Source: Rubrivivax sp.
GTDB taxonomy: Bacteria > Pseudomonadota > Gammaproteobacteria > Burkholderiales > Burkholderiaceae_C
Length of the DNA: 35,923 nucleotides
Reading direction: 5' to 3'
Assembly: GCA_026125665.1 (NCBI GenBank)
Contig: JAHCKS010000050.1
Coordinates: 1 to 35,923, forward strand
Part shown: piece after piece, positions 8,961 to 17,090 of the stretch
Layout: each line of letters begins with the position of its first letter
Position numbering within the stretch: position 1 is the stretch's first letter
Notes under the pieces: model-generated
What the model was told of the DNA's origin: nothing
Databases searched by the model: none
Seen by the model: the letters and a program-made list of their open reading frames with translations, nothing else
Program-made: the position numbers and the translations under genes

Positions 8961-9078
8961 GCCGATGCCGTGGGGCCACTCAGGGCATGGCCCCGAACAC
9001 ACGACGAAAGTCCGGGCGAATGGCAGCGTCGCCGCCGCGCCTCGGGTGCCATGCCCTGAGTGGCCCCACAGCATCGGC
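8961..9078. repeat. Long inverted repeat, REPIN-like, between convergent genes
   Basis: Two 31-base arms (8961-8991 and 9048-9078) are reverse complements with a single mismatch (8969 against 9070), separated by 56 bases. With one bulge the pairing extends five more base pairs inward (8992-8996 with 9042-9046). The core of the arm reads GGGGCCACTCAGGGCATGG. Two inverted arms of this size flanking a ~55-base spacer resemble REP doublets (REPINs) or a small non-autonomous element; a bidirectional terminator is the simpler alternative, but no T-run follows. The rest of this 393-base gap (8884-9276) contains no gene I can support. Confidence 0.7.
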
Positions 9079-9276
9079 CCTCGACGTACGTGGGTGGCAT
9101 CCCTGCGGGCGGGGCTTCGTTGCGCCGTGCCGCGAGTGACTGTCCGCGCGCGAGGACCACGAGCGCCTCGGACTTGTGCGCCACGCTTCCGCATGAAGGA
9201 AGGTTCAGCTTCTTGAGAGCCGCGTCGACCGGCGCGCGCTGCCTGGCGCGCGTCCTGGTTGCCCGCGTGGTGCGGC

Positions 9277-10921
9277 TCAACCGGCGGGCACGCCGGCCTC
9301 CCGCAGCCCGTGCAGGTAGCCCTCGATCTGCCGGCGGTCCTTCAGGTAGAAGAGCTTGCGCCGCGCGAAGGCGCAGCTGAACTGCGGCACGTCCTGGCAC
9401 AGGCGCTGCGCGGCGCGTTGCGCCTCGTCGCGCCGGCCGAGCGCCGCCAGCGCCACCGCGCGGTGCGCCGTCGTCCAGTACTGGCAGTTGGGCAGGGCGC
9501 TGGCGCGGTCGGCCCAGCGCAAGGCCTCCTCGTGCTCGCCCATGAAGATGAGCGCCAGCGCGCCGTAGGTGAGAAAGGCCCACAGCTGCGGGTCGTTCGG
9601 GCTCAGCGCCACCGCCTTGCGGAAGCGCTCGACCGCCTCGTCGTAGCGGCACTCGTAGGCCAGCGAGTCGCCCAGGCCGCAATGCGCGGCCGCGAAGCTC
9701 GGGTTCAGCGCGATGGCGCTCTCGTTGTCGGCGATCGCCAGGTCGTACTCGCAGCGCGCCAGGTGCACGCGCGCGCGCAGCGCGACAAAGGTCGCGTTGC
9801 GGGCGTCGATCGACAGCGCCCGGTCGCACGCGGCGAGCGCCGCATCCAGGCCTTCGGGCGTCGGGTCCGTGTCCCAGTACACCATGCCCAGCACCAGCGC
9901 GTAGGCCCACCAGGCGTGCGCCTCGCCGAGCCGGGGGTCGAGCTCGGCGGCGCGCTGCAGCAGGCGCTGCGCCTCCAGGTTGTCCGCGCCGGTGAATCGG
10001 AACAGGTGGTGCATGCCCAGGTGCAGGCAGTCCCAGGCCTGCAGGCTCGCCGGGCGCGCGTGCACGACGCGGTTGCGCTCCGCCAGCCCGATCTCCGGCT
10101 CGATGCGCGCCACCACCGTCTCGGTGATCTCGTCCTGCAGCTCGAAGATGTCCTGCAGCTCGCGCTCGTAGCGCTCGCTCCAGCGCGTGTGGCCCGTGCG
10201 CGCGTCGATCAGCTGCGTGTGCACGCGCACACGGCCGCCGCCGCGCTGCACCGCGCCCTCGACGACATAGGCGACGCACAGGTCGCGGTGCAGCTCGCGC
10301 ACGTCGACGCTGCGGCCCTTGAAGCCGAAGCACGTGTTGCGCGCGAGCACGTCGATCCAGCGGTGCTTGGACAGGCGCGTGATGATGTCCGTGGTGATGC
10401 CGTCGGAGAAGTAGTCCTCCGACGGCTCGCCGGAGAGGTTGGCGAACGGCAGCACGGCCACCGCGGGCCGCTGGCAGGGCGCCGGCGCGGGAAGGGCCGG
10501 GCTGTCGGCGGCGGCAGGCGCGGCCGCTTCGGCAGGCACGCCGGCCGAGGCCAGGGCCTCCGGCGGCCCGGGCGTCGCTGTCGCGGCGTCCGGCCGCGGC
10601 GGCTCGTCGCCGAGGCGGCGGACCTCGCCGACGAAGCGGAAGCCCTTCTTGTGGATCGTGCGGATCAGCCGCTGCGACTGGCCGTCGTCGCCGATCAGCT
10701 GGCGCGCCGTCTTGATGCGGCTGCTCAGCGCCGCCTCGGAGACGACGCGGCCGCGCCAGATGGTGCGGTGGATCTCGTCCTTGCCGACCATGCGCTCGCC
10801 GTGCGCCACCAGCAGCGCGAGCAGCTCGATCACCTGCGGCTCGGCGCGCACGACCTCGCCCCCCCCGCGCCAGCTCGAAGCGCGCGGTGTCGAGCGTGTA
10901 GGCGCCGAACTGGTAACGCAT
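9277..10921 (-). CDS. OmpR-type winged-helix / TolB-like / TPR regulator, frame broken in a C8 run
   Basis: The frame-corrected protein (547 residues) has a ToxR/CadC-like winged-helix DNA-binding domain (1-100: MRYQFGAYTL, KDEIHRTIWRGRVVSEAA, LIRTIHKKGFRFVGEV). A Pro/Ala-rich linker follows, then a TolB-like domain (about 152-275: AVAVLPFANLSGE, DYFSDGITTDII) and tetratricopeptide repeats to the end. No membrane helix is seen, so it is probably cytoplasmic. In this sequence the first 20 codons are in one frame and the rest in another; the switch falls at eight C (10859-10866; G on the coding strand). With seven the frame reads ELARGGEVVRAEPQV, exactly what the family needs. The ATG at 10921 has GAGGGTGGG upstream. 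A GTG at 10926 gives a longer uninterrupted frame but a meaningless N-terminus. It is divergent from the decarboxylase operon and may control it. Confidence 0.8.
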
Positions 10922-11223
10922 CGCACCCACCCTCATGGCTGACGGCCTGCGGTGGGCAGGCCGTGGAGCCCCTCGATGCCGGCAGCGCAGCGGCGCCGGT
11001 GCACGCGCGCCGGCACGGCTGCGCCGAGCCACGTGCGGGTCGTCACCTTAGCCGGGTGCCGGCCGCCCCGGCAAGAGGGCAGGCGAGGGGCCCGCGCCGC
11101 AAACCTCCAGGGTTTCTCCCGCTCACCCCCCGATGGCCTGCAAGCCGCGTCGGGCCGCCGTTCCTAGGATTCCTCGCACCGATCGATGCCGATCGCCGAT
11201 GAACGACCGAGGAGATGCCGACC
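10922..11223. other. Divergent intergenic region
   Basis: About 300 bases separate the regulator (minus) from the decarboxylase operon (plus). I see no gene. Near the operon the base composition falls slightly (TTCCTAGGATTCCTC at 11160-11174, then several GATCG-type repeats), the likeliest place for its promoter, but I cannot define -35/-10 hexamers or an operator with confidence. Confidence 0.5.
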
Positions 11224-11655
11224 ATGTTTGCCACGCCCCCCGCTGCGGCGCGCGCGCCTGCCGCGCCTGCCATGCCCGCCACGCCACCCGCGACGGCGGC
11301 ACCTGCCGCGCCCCATGCGTCCGGTGTGCCTGTCGCCGGCGCCCCGCCTGCTAGGCCGTCCGCGGCGCCCGCCCCCGTGGTCTATCGCGTCGCGCGCGGC
11401 GCCGGCCGCCTCAGCCTGATCGCCGACGGACCCGTGCACATCGATGCGGTGCCCGGCCTCGTCGTGCTCGTGCACGCCGGGTGCCTGTGGCTGCCGCGTC
11501 CGCAGGCGCAGGGCAGCGTACCGCTGTGCGCCGGCGAGCAGGCCGAGTGGCGCGGTGCCGGGCCGCTGCGCTTCATGGCCGCGCGCGGTCTCGAGATCGA
11601 ACTCGTCTGGCCGTGGGGCCCCGGCCCCGTCGGAGCCCCCGCCGCACGCTCCTGA
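11224..11655 (+). CDS. Small Ala/Pro-rich protein with beta-rich DUF2917-like domain
   Basis: The product has 143 residues. The first ~55 are almost only Ala, Pro and Thr. From VVYRVARGAGRLSLIADGP on it becomes a compact beta-strand-rich domain ending in GLEIELVWPWG. The spacing of short strands and the CLWLPRPQ and CAGEQAEW stretches recall the small DUF2917 family, whose function is unknown; this is a tentative match. The ATG at 11224 is preferred over one at 11215 because GAGGAG lies nine bases before it, while at 11215 it would abut the start. It is the first gene of a four-gene run, 46 bases before the decarboxylase. Confidence 0.6.
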   Translation: MFATPPAAARAPAAPAMPATPPATAAPAAPHASGVPVAGAPPARPSAAPAPVVYRVARGAGRLSLIADGPVHIDAVPGLVVLVHAGCLWLPRPQAQGSVPLCAGEQAEWRGAGPLRFMAARGLEIELVWPWGPGPVGAPAARS

Positions 11656-11701
11656 TCCGCACCGCCGCACCGGCGACCCCGGCCCGGGAAGAGGAGACAC
11701 G

Positions 11702-13243
11702 ATGAGCACCGAACGCGCCGCCTGCGGCCCCCTGTCGCCCCACCTGGCGACGCTGGGCGCCCACCTCGACCGCTACCTGCGCTTCGAGCACCCCGACGCG
11801 ATGCACGAACCCGAGCGCTGGCGCCACGTGCTCGGCGGCGATCTGCCGTCCGAGGGCATCGGCATCGACGCGGTGCTCGAGCAGATCGGCCACTGGCTGC
11901 TGCCCAACGGCTCGCAGATCCCGCACCCGGGCTGCACGTCGTTCATCACCACCGGCGCGACGACGGTGGGCGTGCTGGCCACGCTGGCCGGCGCGGTGGC
12001 TTCGCCGCAGCGCCTGGGCGCGACGGCGTTCAACCACCTGGAGGAGCTGTCGCTGCAGTGGCTGGCACGGCTGTTCGGGCTGCCCGAGGGCTTCCAGGGC
12101 CTGTACAGCAGCGGCGGCTCGACGGCGAACCTGGTGGCGCTGGGCGGCGCGCGCCAGGCCGCGCTCGAGCGGCGCGGCATCGACCCGGCGCAGGGCGGCC
12201 TGCCCGGGCGCTGCAGGCTGTACGCCACCGCGGCCAGCCACCACACGATCCAGCGCGCCGCGGCCGTGCTCGGCATGGGCCGCGCGGCGGTGGTGCGCAT
12301 CGCGCAGGACGCCGAAGGCCGCATGCGCCCCGACGCGCTGCGTGCCCGCCTGTGCGCCGACGCCGGCGACGACGTCGTGCCGGTGGCGGTGGTGGCCAAC
12401 GCCGGCACCACCGCCACCGGCGCCATCGACCCGCTGCGCGCCATCGGCGAGATCGCGCGCGAGCACGGCCTGTGGTTCCACGTCGACGGTGCCTACGGCC
12501 TGCCCGGCATCCTCGACGCGCGCGTGCGCCCGCTCTACGACGGCCTGGCGCTCGCGGACTCGGTGATCGTCGACCCGCACAAGTGGCTGGGCGCGCCGGT
12601 GGGCATCGGCGCCACCTTCGTACGCGACCGGCGCGTGCTGCACCGTGCCTTCACCCAGGAGCACGCCGACTACCTGGAAGGCGCCTGCAGCGTCGAAGGC
12701 GTGCAGCACTCGATGGAGAGCCTGGGCACGCCGTACGCCGAGTTCGGCGTCGAGCTGTCGGCGCCAGCGCGTGGCGCCGTCGTCTGGGCGCTGCTGCGCG
12801 AGATCGGCACCGAGGGACTGCGCGAGCGCGTGTGCCGCCACAACACGATGGCGCGGCACGTCGCCGCGCGGGCGGCGGCGCACCCGCGGCTGCAGCTGCT
12901 GCGTGCGCCGACGCTGTCGATCTGCTGCTTCCGCTACACCAGCGACCTGCCGCTGGACCTGGACGCGCTGAACCAGCGCATCCACCGCGAGCTGCTGCGC
13001 CGCGGCCGCCACATGCCGAGCACGGCGCGCGTCGACGGTGCGCTGGCGATCCGGCCCTGCTTCATCGGTGCGCGCACCGGCGCGGCCGAGGCCGACGGGC
13101 TGGTCGACGAGGTGGTCGAGATCGGCGACCGCCTGTTGGCCGAACACGGCCTGCGCGCCTTCCAACGGCCTGGCGCGCCGGTCGCCGCCAGCCCCCGTAC
13201 CGCGGCCATCGCGGCCCCATCCACGCAACGCGCCGGCGCCTGA
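11702..13243 (+). CDS. Group II pyridoxal-phosphate decarboxylase
   Basis: This 513-residue enzyme has the fold and motifs of PLP group II amino-acid decarboxylases (aromatic amino acid, glutamate and diaminobutyrate decarboxylases). The PLP lysine is Lys294 in VDPHKWLGAP, the Asp that contacts the pyridine nitrogen is Asp262 in HVDGAYG, a stacking His lies in ASHHTIQRA (180/181), and the phosphate-contacting region is SSGGSTANLVAL (136-147). NAGTTATGAIDP (233-244) is also diagnostic. The substrate is unclear: residues that define aromatic or glutamate enzymes cannot be placed by eye. AAGAGGAG precedes the ATG. It sits between a small protein gene and a cysteine synthase-glutaredoxin fusion, which makes a sulfur amino acid (cysteine, cysteine sulfinate, cysteate) or another serine-derived amino acid an attractive but unproven substrate. 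Confidence 0.85.
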   Translation: MSTERAACGPLSPHLATLGAHLDRYLRFEHPDAMHEPERWRHVLGGDLPSEGIGIDAVLEQIGHWLLPNGSQIPHPGCTSFITTGATTVGVLATLAGAVASPQRLGATAFNHLEELSLQWLARLFGLPEGFQGLYSSGGSTANLVALGGARQAALERRGIDPAQGGLPGRCRLYATAASHHTIQRAAAVLGMGRAAVVRIAQDAEGRMRPDALRARLCADAGDDVVPVAVVANAGTTATGAIDPLRAIGEIAREHGLWFHVDGAYGLPGILDARVRPLYDGLALADSVIVDPHKWLGAPVGIGATFVRDRRVLHRAFTQEHADYLEGACSVEGVQHSMESLGTPYAEFGVELSAPARGAVVWALLREIGTEGLRERVCRHNTMARHVAARAAAHPRLQLLRAPTLSICCFRYTSDLPLDLDALNQRIHRELLRRGRHMPSTARVDGALAIRPCFIGARTGAAEADGLVDEVVEIGDRLLAEHGLRAFQRPGAPVAASPRTAAIAAPSTQRAGA

Positions 13244-13290
13244 GAGCCGGACGCCCGCCACACCCTCGACCCCAATGTCCGGAGACCCCC

Positions 13291-14856
13291 ATGGCCAAGC
13301 GACACGACTCCATCCTCTCGACGATCGGCCGCACGCCGGTGGTGCGCATCAACAAGCTCGGGCCGAGCGGCGTGCACCTGTTCGCCAAGCTCGAGTCGTT
13401 CAACCCGATGGGCTCGATCAAGGACCGGCTGGCGCTGGGGGTCATCGAGGACGCCGAACGTCGCGGTGAGCTGCAGCCGGGCCAGACGGTCGTCGAGGCG
13501 ACGAGCGGCAACACCGGTATCGGCCTGGCGATGGTGTGCGCGCAGCGCGGCTATCCGCTGGTGGTGACGATGGCCGAGAACTTCAGCATCGAGCGCCGCC
13601 GCCTGCTGCGCTTCCTGGGCGCCCGGGTCGTGCTGACGCCGGCGGCGCTGAAGGGCTCGGGCATGGTCGCAAAGGCCGAGGAGCTGGCGCGCCGGCACGG
13701 CTGGTGGCAGCCGCGACAGTTCGAGAACCCGGCCAACGCCGAGGTGCACGCGCGCACGACGGCGCTCGAGATCCTGGAGGACTTCGAGGACGTCGACCTC
13801 GACCTGTGGGTCACCGGCTTCGGCACCGGCGGCACGCTGGCTGGTGTCTCGCGCGTGCTGCGCGAGCGCAGCCCGCGCACGCGCATCGTCGTCTGCGAGC
13901 CCGACAACTCGGGCATCCTCGGCAGCGGCGTGGTGCAGCCGCGCGACGCCGAGGGCGCGCCGAGCACGAGCCACCCGGCGTTCCGCCCGCACCCGATGCA
14001 GGGCTGGTCACCCGACTTCGTGCCCAAGCTGGCCGAGGAGGTGGCGCGTGGCGGCCGCATCGACCGCTTCATGCCAGTGAGCGGCCAGGACGCGCTGCGC
14101 TGCGCGCGCGAGCTGGCGACGAAGGAAGGCATCTTCGTCGGCATCTCCGCCGGCGCGACGATGGCCGGCGCGCTGGCCATGGCGCGCGAGAGCGCGCCCG
14201 GCACGCACATCCTGTGCATGCTGCCCGACACCGGCGAGCGCTACCTGTCGACGCCGCTGTTCGACGACATCGGCGTGGACATGGACGACGAGGAGCTGGC
14301 GCTGTCGCGATCGACGCCCGGCTGCCGTTTCGATGTCGCCGCGGCGCCGGCACCGGCGCCGGCGGTGGAGGCGGTGGAGGCGGTCGCGACGGCGGCGACG
14401 GTGGTCTCGCCGTCACCTGCCGCGGCGCCCGTGCCAGGCGGCTGCCCGCCGGCCCACGCCGACGCCGAGGCCGAGGCCGAGGTCGACGCGCTGCTGTCCG
14501 ACCCGGCGCAGCCGCTGGTCGTGTTCGGCCTGGCGTGGTGCGAGTTCTGCTGGTCGGTGCGCAAGGCCTTCGCGCAGCGTCGCATCGAGCACATCGTGGT
14601 CGACCTCGACACCGCCGCCTACCAGCGCGGCGACCGCGGCGGCCGCATGCGCGAGGTGCTGCGCCGGCGCACCGGCCGCCAGACCCTGCCGCAGATCTTC
14701 GTCGGCGGCGAGTTCGTCGGCGGCTGCACCGACGTGTTCGACGGCCTGCGCAGCGGCGAGCTGCAGCCGCTGCTCGAGCGCCACGGCGTCACGCACGACG
14801 CCACCGTGCACGCCGACCCCTACGCGCTGCTGCCGCGCTGGCTGCATCCGCGCTGA
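13291..14856 (+). CDS. Cysteine synthase (O-acetylserine sulfhydrylase) fused to glutaredoxin
   Basis: Residues 1-~335 are a complete fold-type II PLP cysteine synthase: PLP Lys44 in NPMGSIKDR, substrate loop TSGNTG (71-76), phosphate loop GFGTGGT (176-182) and the family C-terminus LPDTGERYLSTPLF. An Ala/Pro/Val linker (about 349-400, ending AEAEAE) joins a glutaredoxin (about 405-500) with a dithiol site CEFC (417-420), the cis-Pro motif TLPQIF and GGCTD. Known chemistry: the CysM type of this family can use thiosulfate to give S-sulfocysteine, which glutaredoxins reduce to cysteine; the fusion would couple the two steps (inference). GGAG lies 6 bases before the ATG. The gene follows the decarboxylase by 47 bases and precedes a membrane protein gene by 31. 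Confidence 0.9.
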   Translation: MAKRHDSILSTIGRTPVVRINKLGPSGVHLFAKLESFNPMGSIKDRLALGVIEDAERRGELQPGQTVVEATSGNTGIGLAMVCAQRGYPLVVTMAENFSIERRRLLRFLGARVVLTPAALKGSGMVAKAEELARRHGWWQPRQFENPANAEVHARTTALEILEDFEDVDLDLWVTGFGTGGTLAGVSRVLRERSPRTRIVVCEPDNSGILGSGVVQPRDAEGAPSTSHPAFRPHPMQGWSPDFVPKLAEEVARGGRIDRFMPVSGQDALRCARELATKEGIFVGISAGATMAGALAMARESAPGTHILCMLPDTGERYLSTPLFDDIGVDMDDEELALSRSTPGCRFDVAAAPAPAPAVEAVEAVATAATVVSPSPAAAPVPGGCPPAHADAEAEAEVDALLSDPAQPLVVFGLAWCEFCWSVRKAFAQRRIEHIVVDLDTAAYQRGDRGGRMREVLRRRTGRQTLPQIFVGGEFVGGCTDVFDGLRSGELQPLLERHGVTHDATVHADPYALLPRWLHPR

Positions 14857-14887
14857 GGGCGCGCGACGGTGCGAGGGGGATGTGGCG

Positions 14888-15598
14888 ATGAGGCAAGCAA
14901 CCGGACCCGACGCAGGCGACCGGGCCGCGCGGCGCGAGGCAGGCGGCCGATGGATGGCCGGTGTGCATCGGCCCGATGTGGGACCGTGCGGCGTGCGGCC
15001 GCCCGGCGAACGATGGACGGGCGTGCGTGGACCGGGCTTGTGGCGATGCGCCGCCTGTGCCCTGCTCGCGATGGGCCTGGTCGTGCTGGCCGATGGGGCG
15101 GCGCGCGAGGCCGTCGGCGCGCTGCGTCAGGCCGTGGCGCCGGCAGGCCTGGCCGACCCGTGCGCGCTCGCGCTGGTGGCGTTGTACACGCTGCTGATGG
15201 CGCTGCCCTTCGTGCCGGGCATCGAGCTCGGCCTGGCGCTGATGCTGCTGCTCGGCACCGAGGGCGTGGTTGCCGTGTACCTGGCGACACAGCTCGCGCT
15301 GCTGCTGAGCTTCCTGGCCGGCTGCTGCCTGCGAGCCTCGGGCAGCCGTTGCCTCGCCGCGCTGCAGGCGCGCGCACGCGCGCGGCTGCCGGCAGTGCTC
15401 CACAGGGTGATTGCGCATCGCCATCTGAGCCTGGCGCTGGCGCTGAATCTGCCGGGCAACGCCGCGCTCGGTGGCGCCGGCGGCATCGGGCTGATCGCCG
15501 GCGCCAGCGGGCACTTCGTGCTGTGGCGCTATGGCCTGACGGTGGCGCTGGCGACGACGCCGCTGCCGCTCGTGATGCTGTGCGGCGCATGGCGCTGA
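14888..15598 (+). CDS. DedA/VTT-like small membrane protein
   Basis: This 236-residue protein has a basic, charged N-terminus (1-50) and about five hydrophobic segments from 52 onward. Two features recall the DedA/TVP38 (VTT) family: LPFVPGIELGLALMLLLGTE (106-125), the re-entrant-loop type segment with Pro and Glu, and NLPGNAALGGAGGIGLIAG (187-205), a conserved N-x-P-G-N loop. VTT proteins move lipids or small solutes across membranes in known cases, but the substrate here is unknown. GAGGGGG lies about eight bases before the ATG at 14888. It closes the operon with the cysteine synthase-glutaredoxin gene; a strong hairpin follows the stop. Confidence 0.65.
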   Translation: MRQATGPDAGDRAARREAGGRWMAGVHRPDVGPCGVRPPGERWTGVRGPGLWRCAACALLAMGLVVLADGAAREAVGALRQAVAPAGLADPCALALVALYTLLMALPFVPGIELGLALMLLLGTEGVVAVYLATQLALLLSFLAGCCLRASGSRCLAALQARARARLPAVLHRVIAHRHLSLALALNLPGNAALGGAGGIGLIAGASGHFVLWRYGLTVALATTPLPLVMLCGAWR

Positions 15599-15603
15599 CG
15601 GGC

Positions 15604-15634
15604 GGCACGGCGCCGCGCCGGCCGGCGCCGTGCC
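15604..15634. terminator. Probable bidirectional terminator hairpin
   Basis: Five bases after the stop of the membrane-protein gene, a perfect 12-bp stem (15604-15615 with 15623-15634) closes a 7-base loop, in a 79-base gap between convergent genes. There is no T-run, so its strength as an intrinsic terminator is uncertain. Confidence 0.55.
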
Positions 15635-15677
15635 CGCCGCCCACGGCGCTCAGCCCGCACACCGAGTCGACGGCCCC

Positions 15678-17090
15678 TCACCGCGGCGCGACGCGCGACT
15701 CCAGCGGCGCCGGCCGGTAGTCCGGCAGGAACCGGCAGCCGCCGTCCCAGCGCGCCGCCTGCGCCTCACAACGCTCGGCGATCGCCGCCGGCGTCGGTTT
15801 CGTGCCGCGCTCGACCCATTCCAGCAGTGCGTCCAAGAGCGGCGGGTACGTCGCGTCGCCCAGGTAGCTGTGCTCGCGCGAATCGACGAAGGTCTGCACG
15901 AGGTGGCCGCCGCGGCCGGCCGCTTCCATCGTCTGCCTGAAGGCCGACTGCAGCTCGACGAACGCCGTGGGGTCGCTGATGCCGTGCGTGGTCAGCACCG
16001 GCACGGCAATCTGCCCGGTGGGGTCGGTGTCGGCGGCGAAGCGCGCGGCCGCCGCCGGATCCGCCGCGTAGCGCGGCACGGCCGCGTTCAAGGCCGCGTC
16101 GTCGGCCGAGCCGGTGTAGCGCACGCGCTGGTTGTCGAACGGGTTGCCGCCGCCGGTGCGGTTGAGCGCGATGTCCTGGAAGTGCCACGTGGCCCAGTTG
16201 AGGTGGGCGAGCACCGAGCCCTCCGGGATGCGGATCACGTCGACGATGGTCTTCAGCCGGCGCGCCTGATCCGGCGTGCGCTGCGCCGGCGGCTTGCGCA
16301 CGCCCAGGCACTCGTCCACGCGCGCCGCGAGCTCGGCGCGCGTGAGCTTGGCGTCCTTCGGCAGGCCCATCCACAGCGGGTAGGCCGGCTCGTCGGGCCG
16401 CGGGTGGTTGTTGCACTGCGCCTGGTACACGGCGCGCAGGTCCAGCCGGAAGGCGTACGAGCGGGCGCCGCCGCCGACCACGCCGCTCGTGAGCAGCACG
16501 CCGTCCCACGATTGCGGGTACATCTCGGCCGCCTTGGCCGCGACGCCGGCGCCCCACGACTGGCCGTGCAGCAGCGTGCGACGCGGCTTCGCGACGTGCT
16601 CGACGAACATGCGGCGCACGCGCTCGGTGTCCTCGGCGGCACTGCGCACGGCCACGCCACCCCGGCGGAACACCGAGGCGGCCCAGGCATGGCCGGCACG
16701 CACGGTGATGGCCCAGCGCTTGATGTCCTCGTCGGCGCGTTCGGCCTTCGGCTCGCCGAGCGTCGGGCCGCCGTGCGCGTGCACCACGAGCACGCCGCTC
16801 CATTGCGCCGGCATGACGAGGAGCACGTGCGCGCCTACCGAGTCGCGGCCGCGCAGGCAGCGGGCACCGTCTGGCGTGCCTTCGGGGCACGCGGCGGCCT
16901 GCGGCGCGGGCTCGGCGGGCGGCGGCGTGGCACAGGCGCCGAGCAGCGCCGCGAGCGCGGCCAGCGTCGCCGCGGCGGCGCCGCGCCTCGACGCGACAGG
17001 CGCGATGGGCGCGCTCGGCGCGATCGGTGCGATGGGCGCAAGCGGCGCCGTCGGCGCATCGTGCATCGTGGTCGCCACGTCGGCCCCCAT
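15678..17090 (-). CDS. Alpha/beta-hydrolase lipoprotein
   Basis: The product has 470 residues. An Ala/Pro/Ile tandem repeat (about 13-33) is followed by a lipoprotein signal ending in the lipobox LLGAC (49-53), so the mature protein would be anchored by Cys53. The catalytic domain shows a nucleophile elbow GQSWG (Ser178), with candidate acid Asp373 (HGISDP) and His407 (DSREHSYLGD). Six Cys in the mature part suggest disulfides, fitting an exported enzyme. It resembles secreted esterases/peptidases of the alpha/beta-hydrolase fold; substrate unknown. The start at 17090 overlaps the stop of the upstream esterase gene as ATGA, arguing for coupled translation; an ATG at 17066 is an alternative closer to the signal peptide. 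Confidence 0.75.
   Translation of the reverse strand: MGADVATTMHDAPTAPLAPIAPIAPSAPIAPVASRRGAAAATLAALAALLGACATPPPAEPAPQAAACPEGTPDGARCLRGRDSVGAHVLLVMPAQWSGVLVVHAHGGPTLGEPKAERADEDIKRWAITVRAGHAWAASVFRRGGVAVRSAAEDTERVRRMFVEHVAKPRRTLLHGQSWGAGVAAKAAEMYPQSWDGVLLTSGVVGGGARSYAFRLDLRAVYQAQCNNHPRPDEPAYPLWMGLPKDAKLTRAELAARVDECLGVRKPPAQRTPDQARRLKTIVDVIRIPEGSVLAHLNWATWHFQDIALNRTGGGNPFDNQRVRYTGSADDAALNAAVPRYAADPAAAARFAADTDPTGQIAVPVLTTHGISDPTAFVELQSAFRQTMEAAGRGGHLVQTFVDSREHSYLGDATYPPLLDALLEWVERGTKPTPAAIAERCEAQAARWDGGCRFLPDYRPAPLESRVAPR
16999..17049. repeat. 9-bp tandem repeat in lipoprotein leader
   Basis: Five to six imperfect 9-base units (GGCGCGATG and variants) encode the Ala-Pro-Ile/Ser repeat before the lipoprotein signal. 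The unit is a multiple of three, so copy-number change would keep the frame. Confidence 0.6.

Noticed and set aside
8961-9078. An integron attC site
   Set aside because: The inverted repeat lacks the conserved GTTRRRY core sites and no integrase is present.
8828-11032. A long minus-strand frame carrying the true N-terminus of the winged-helix regulator
   Set aside because: Only its short stretch MRYQFGAYTLDTARFELARG is meaningful; downstream it is Arg/Ala-rich shadow, which instead revealed the C8 frameshift.
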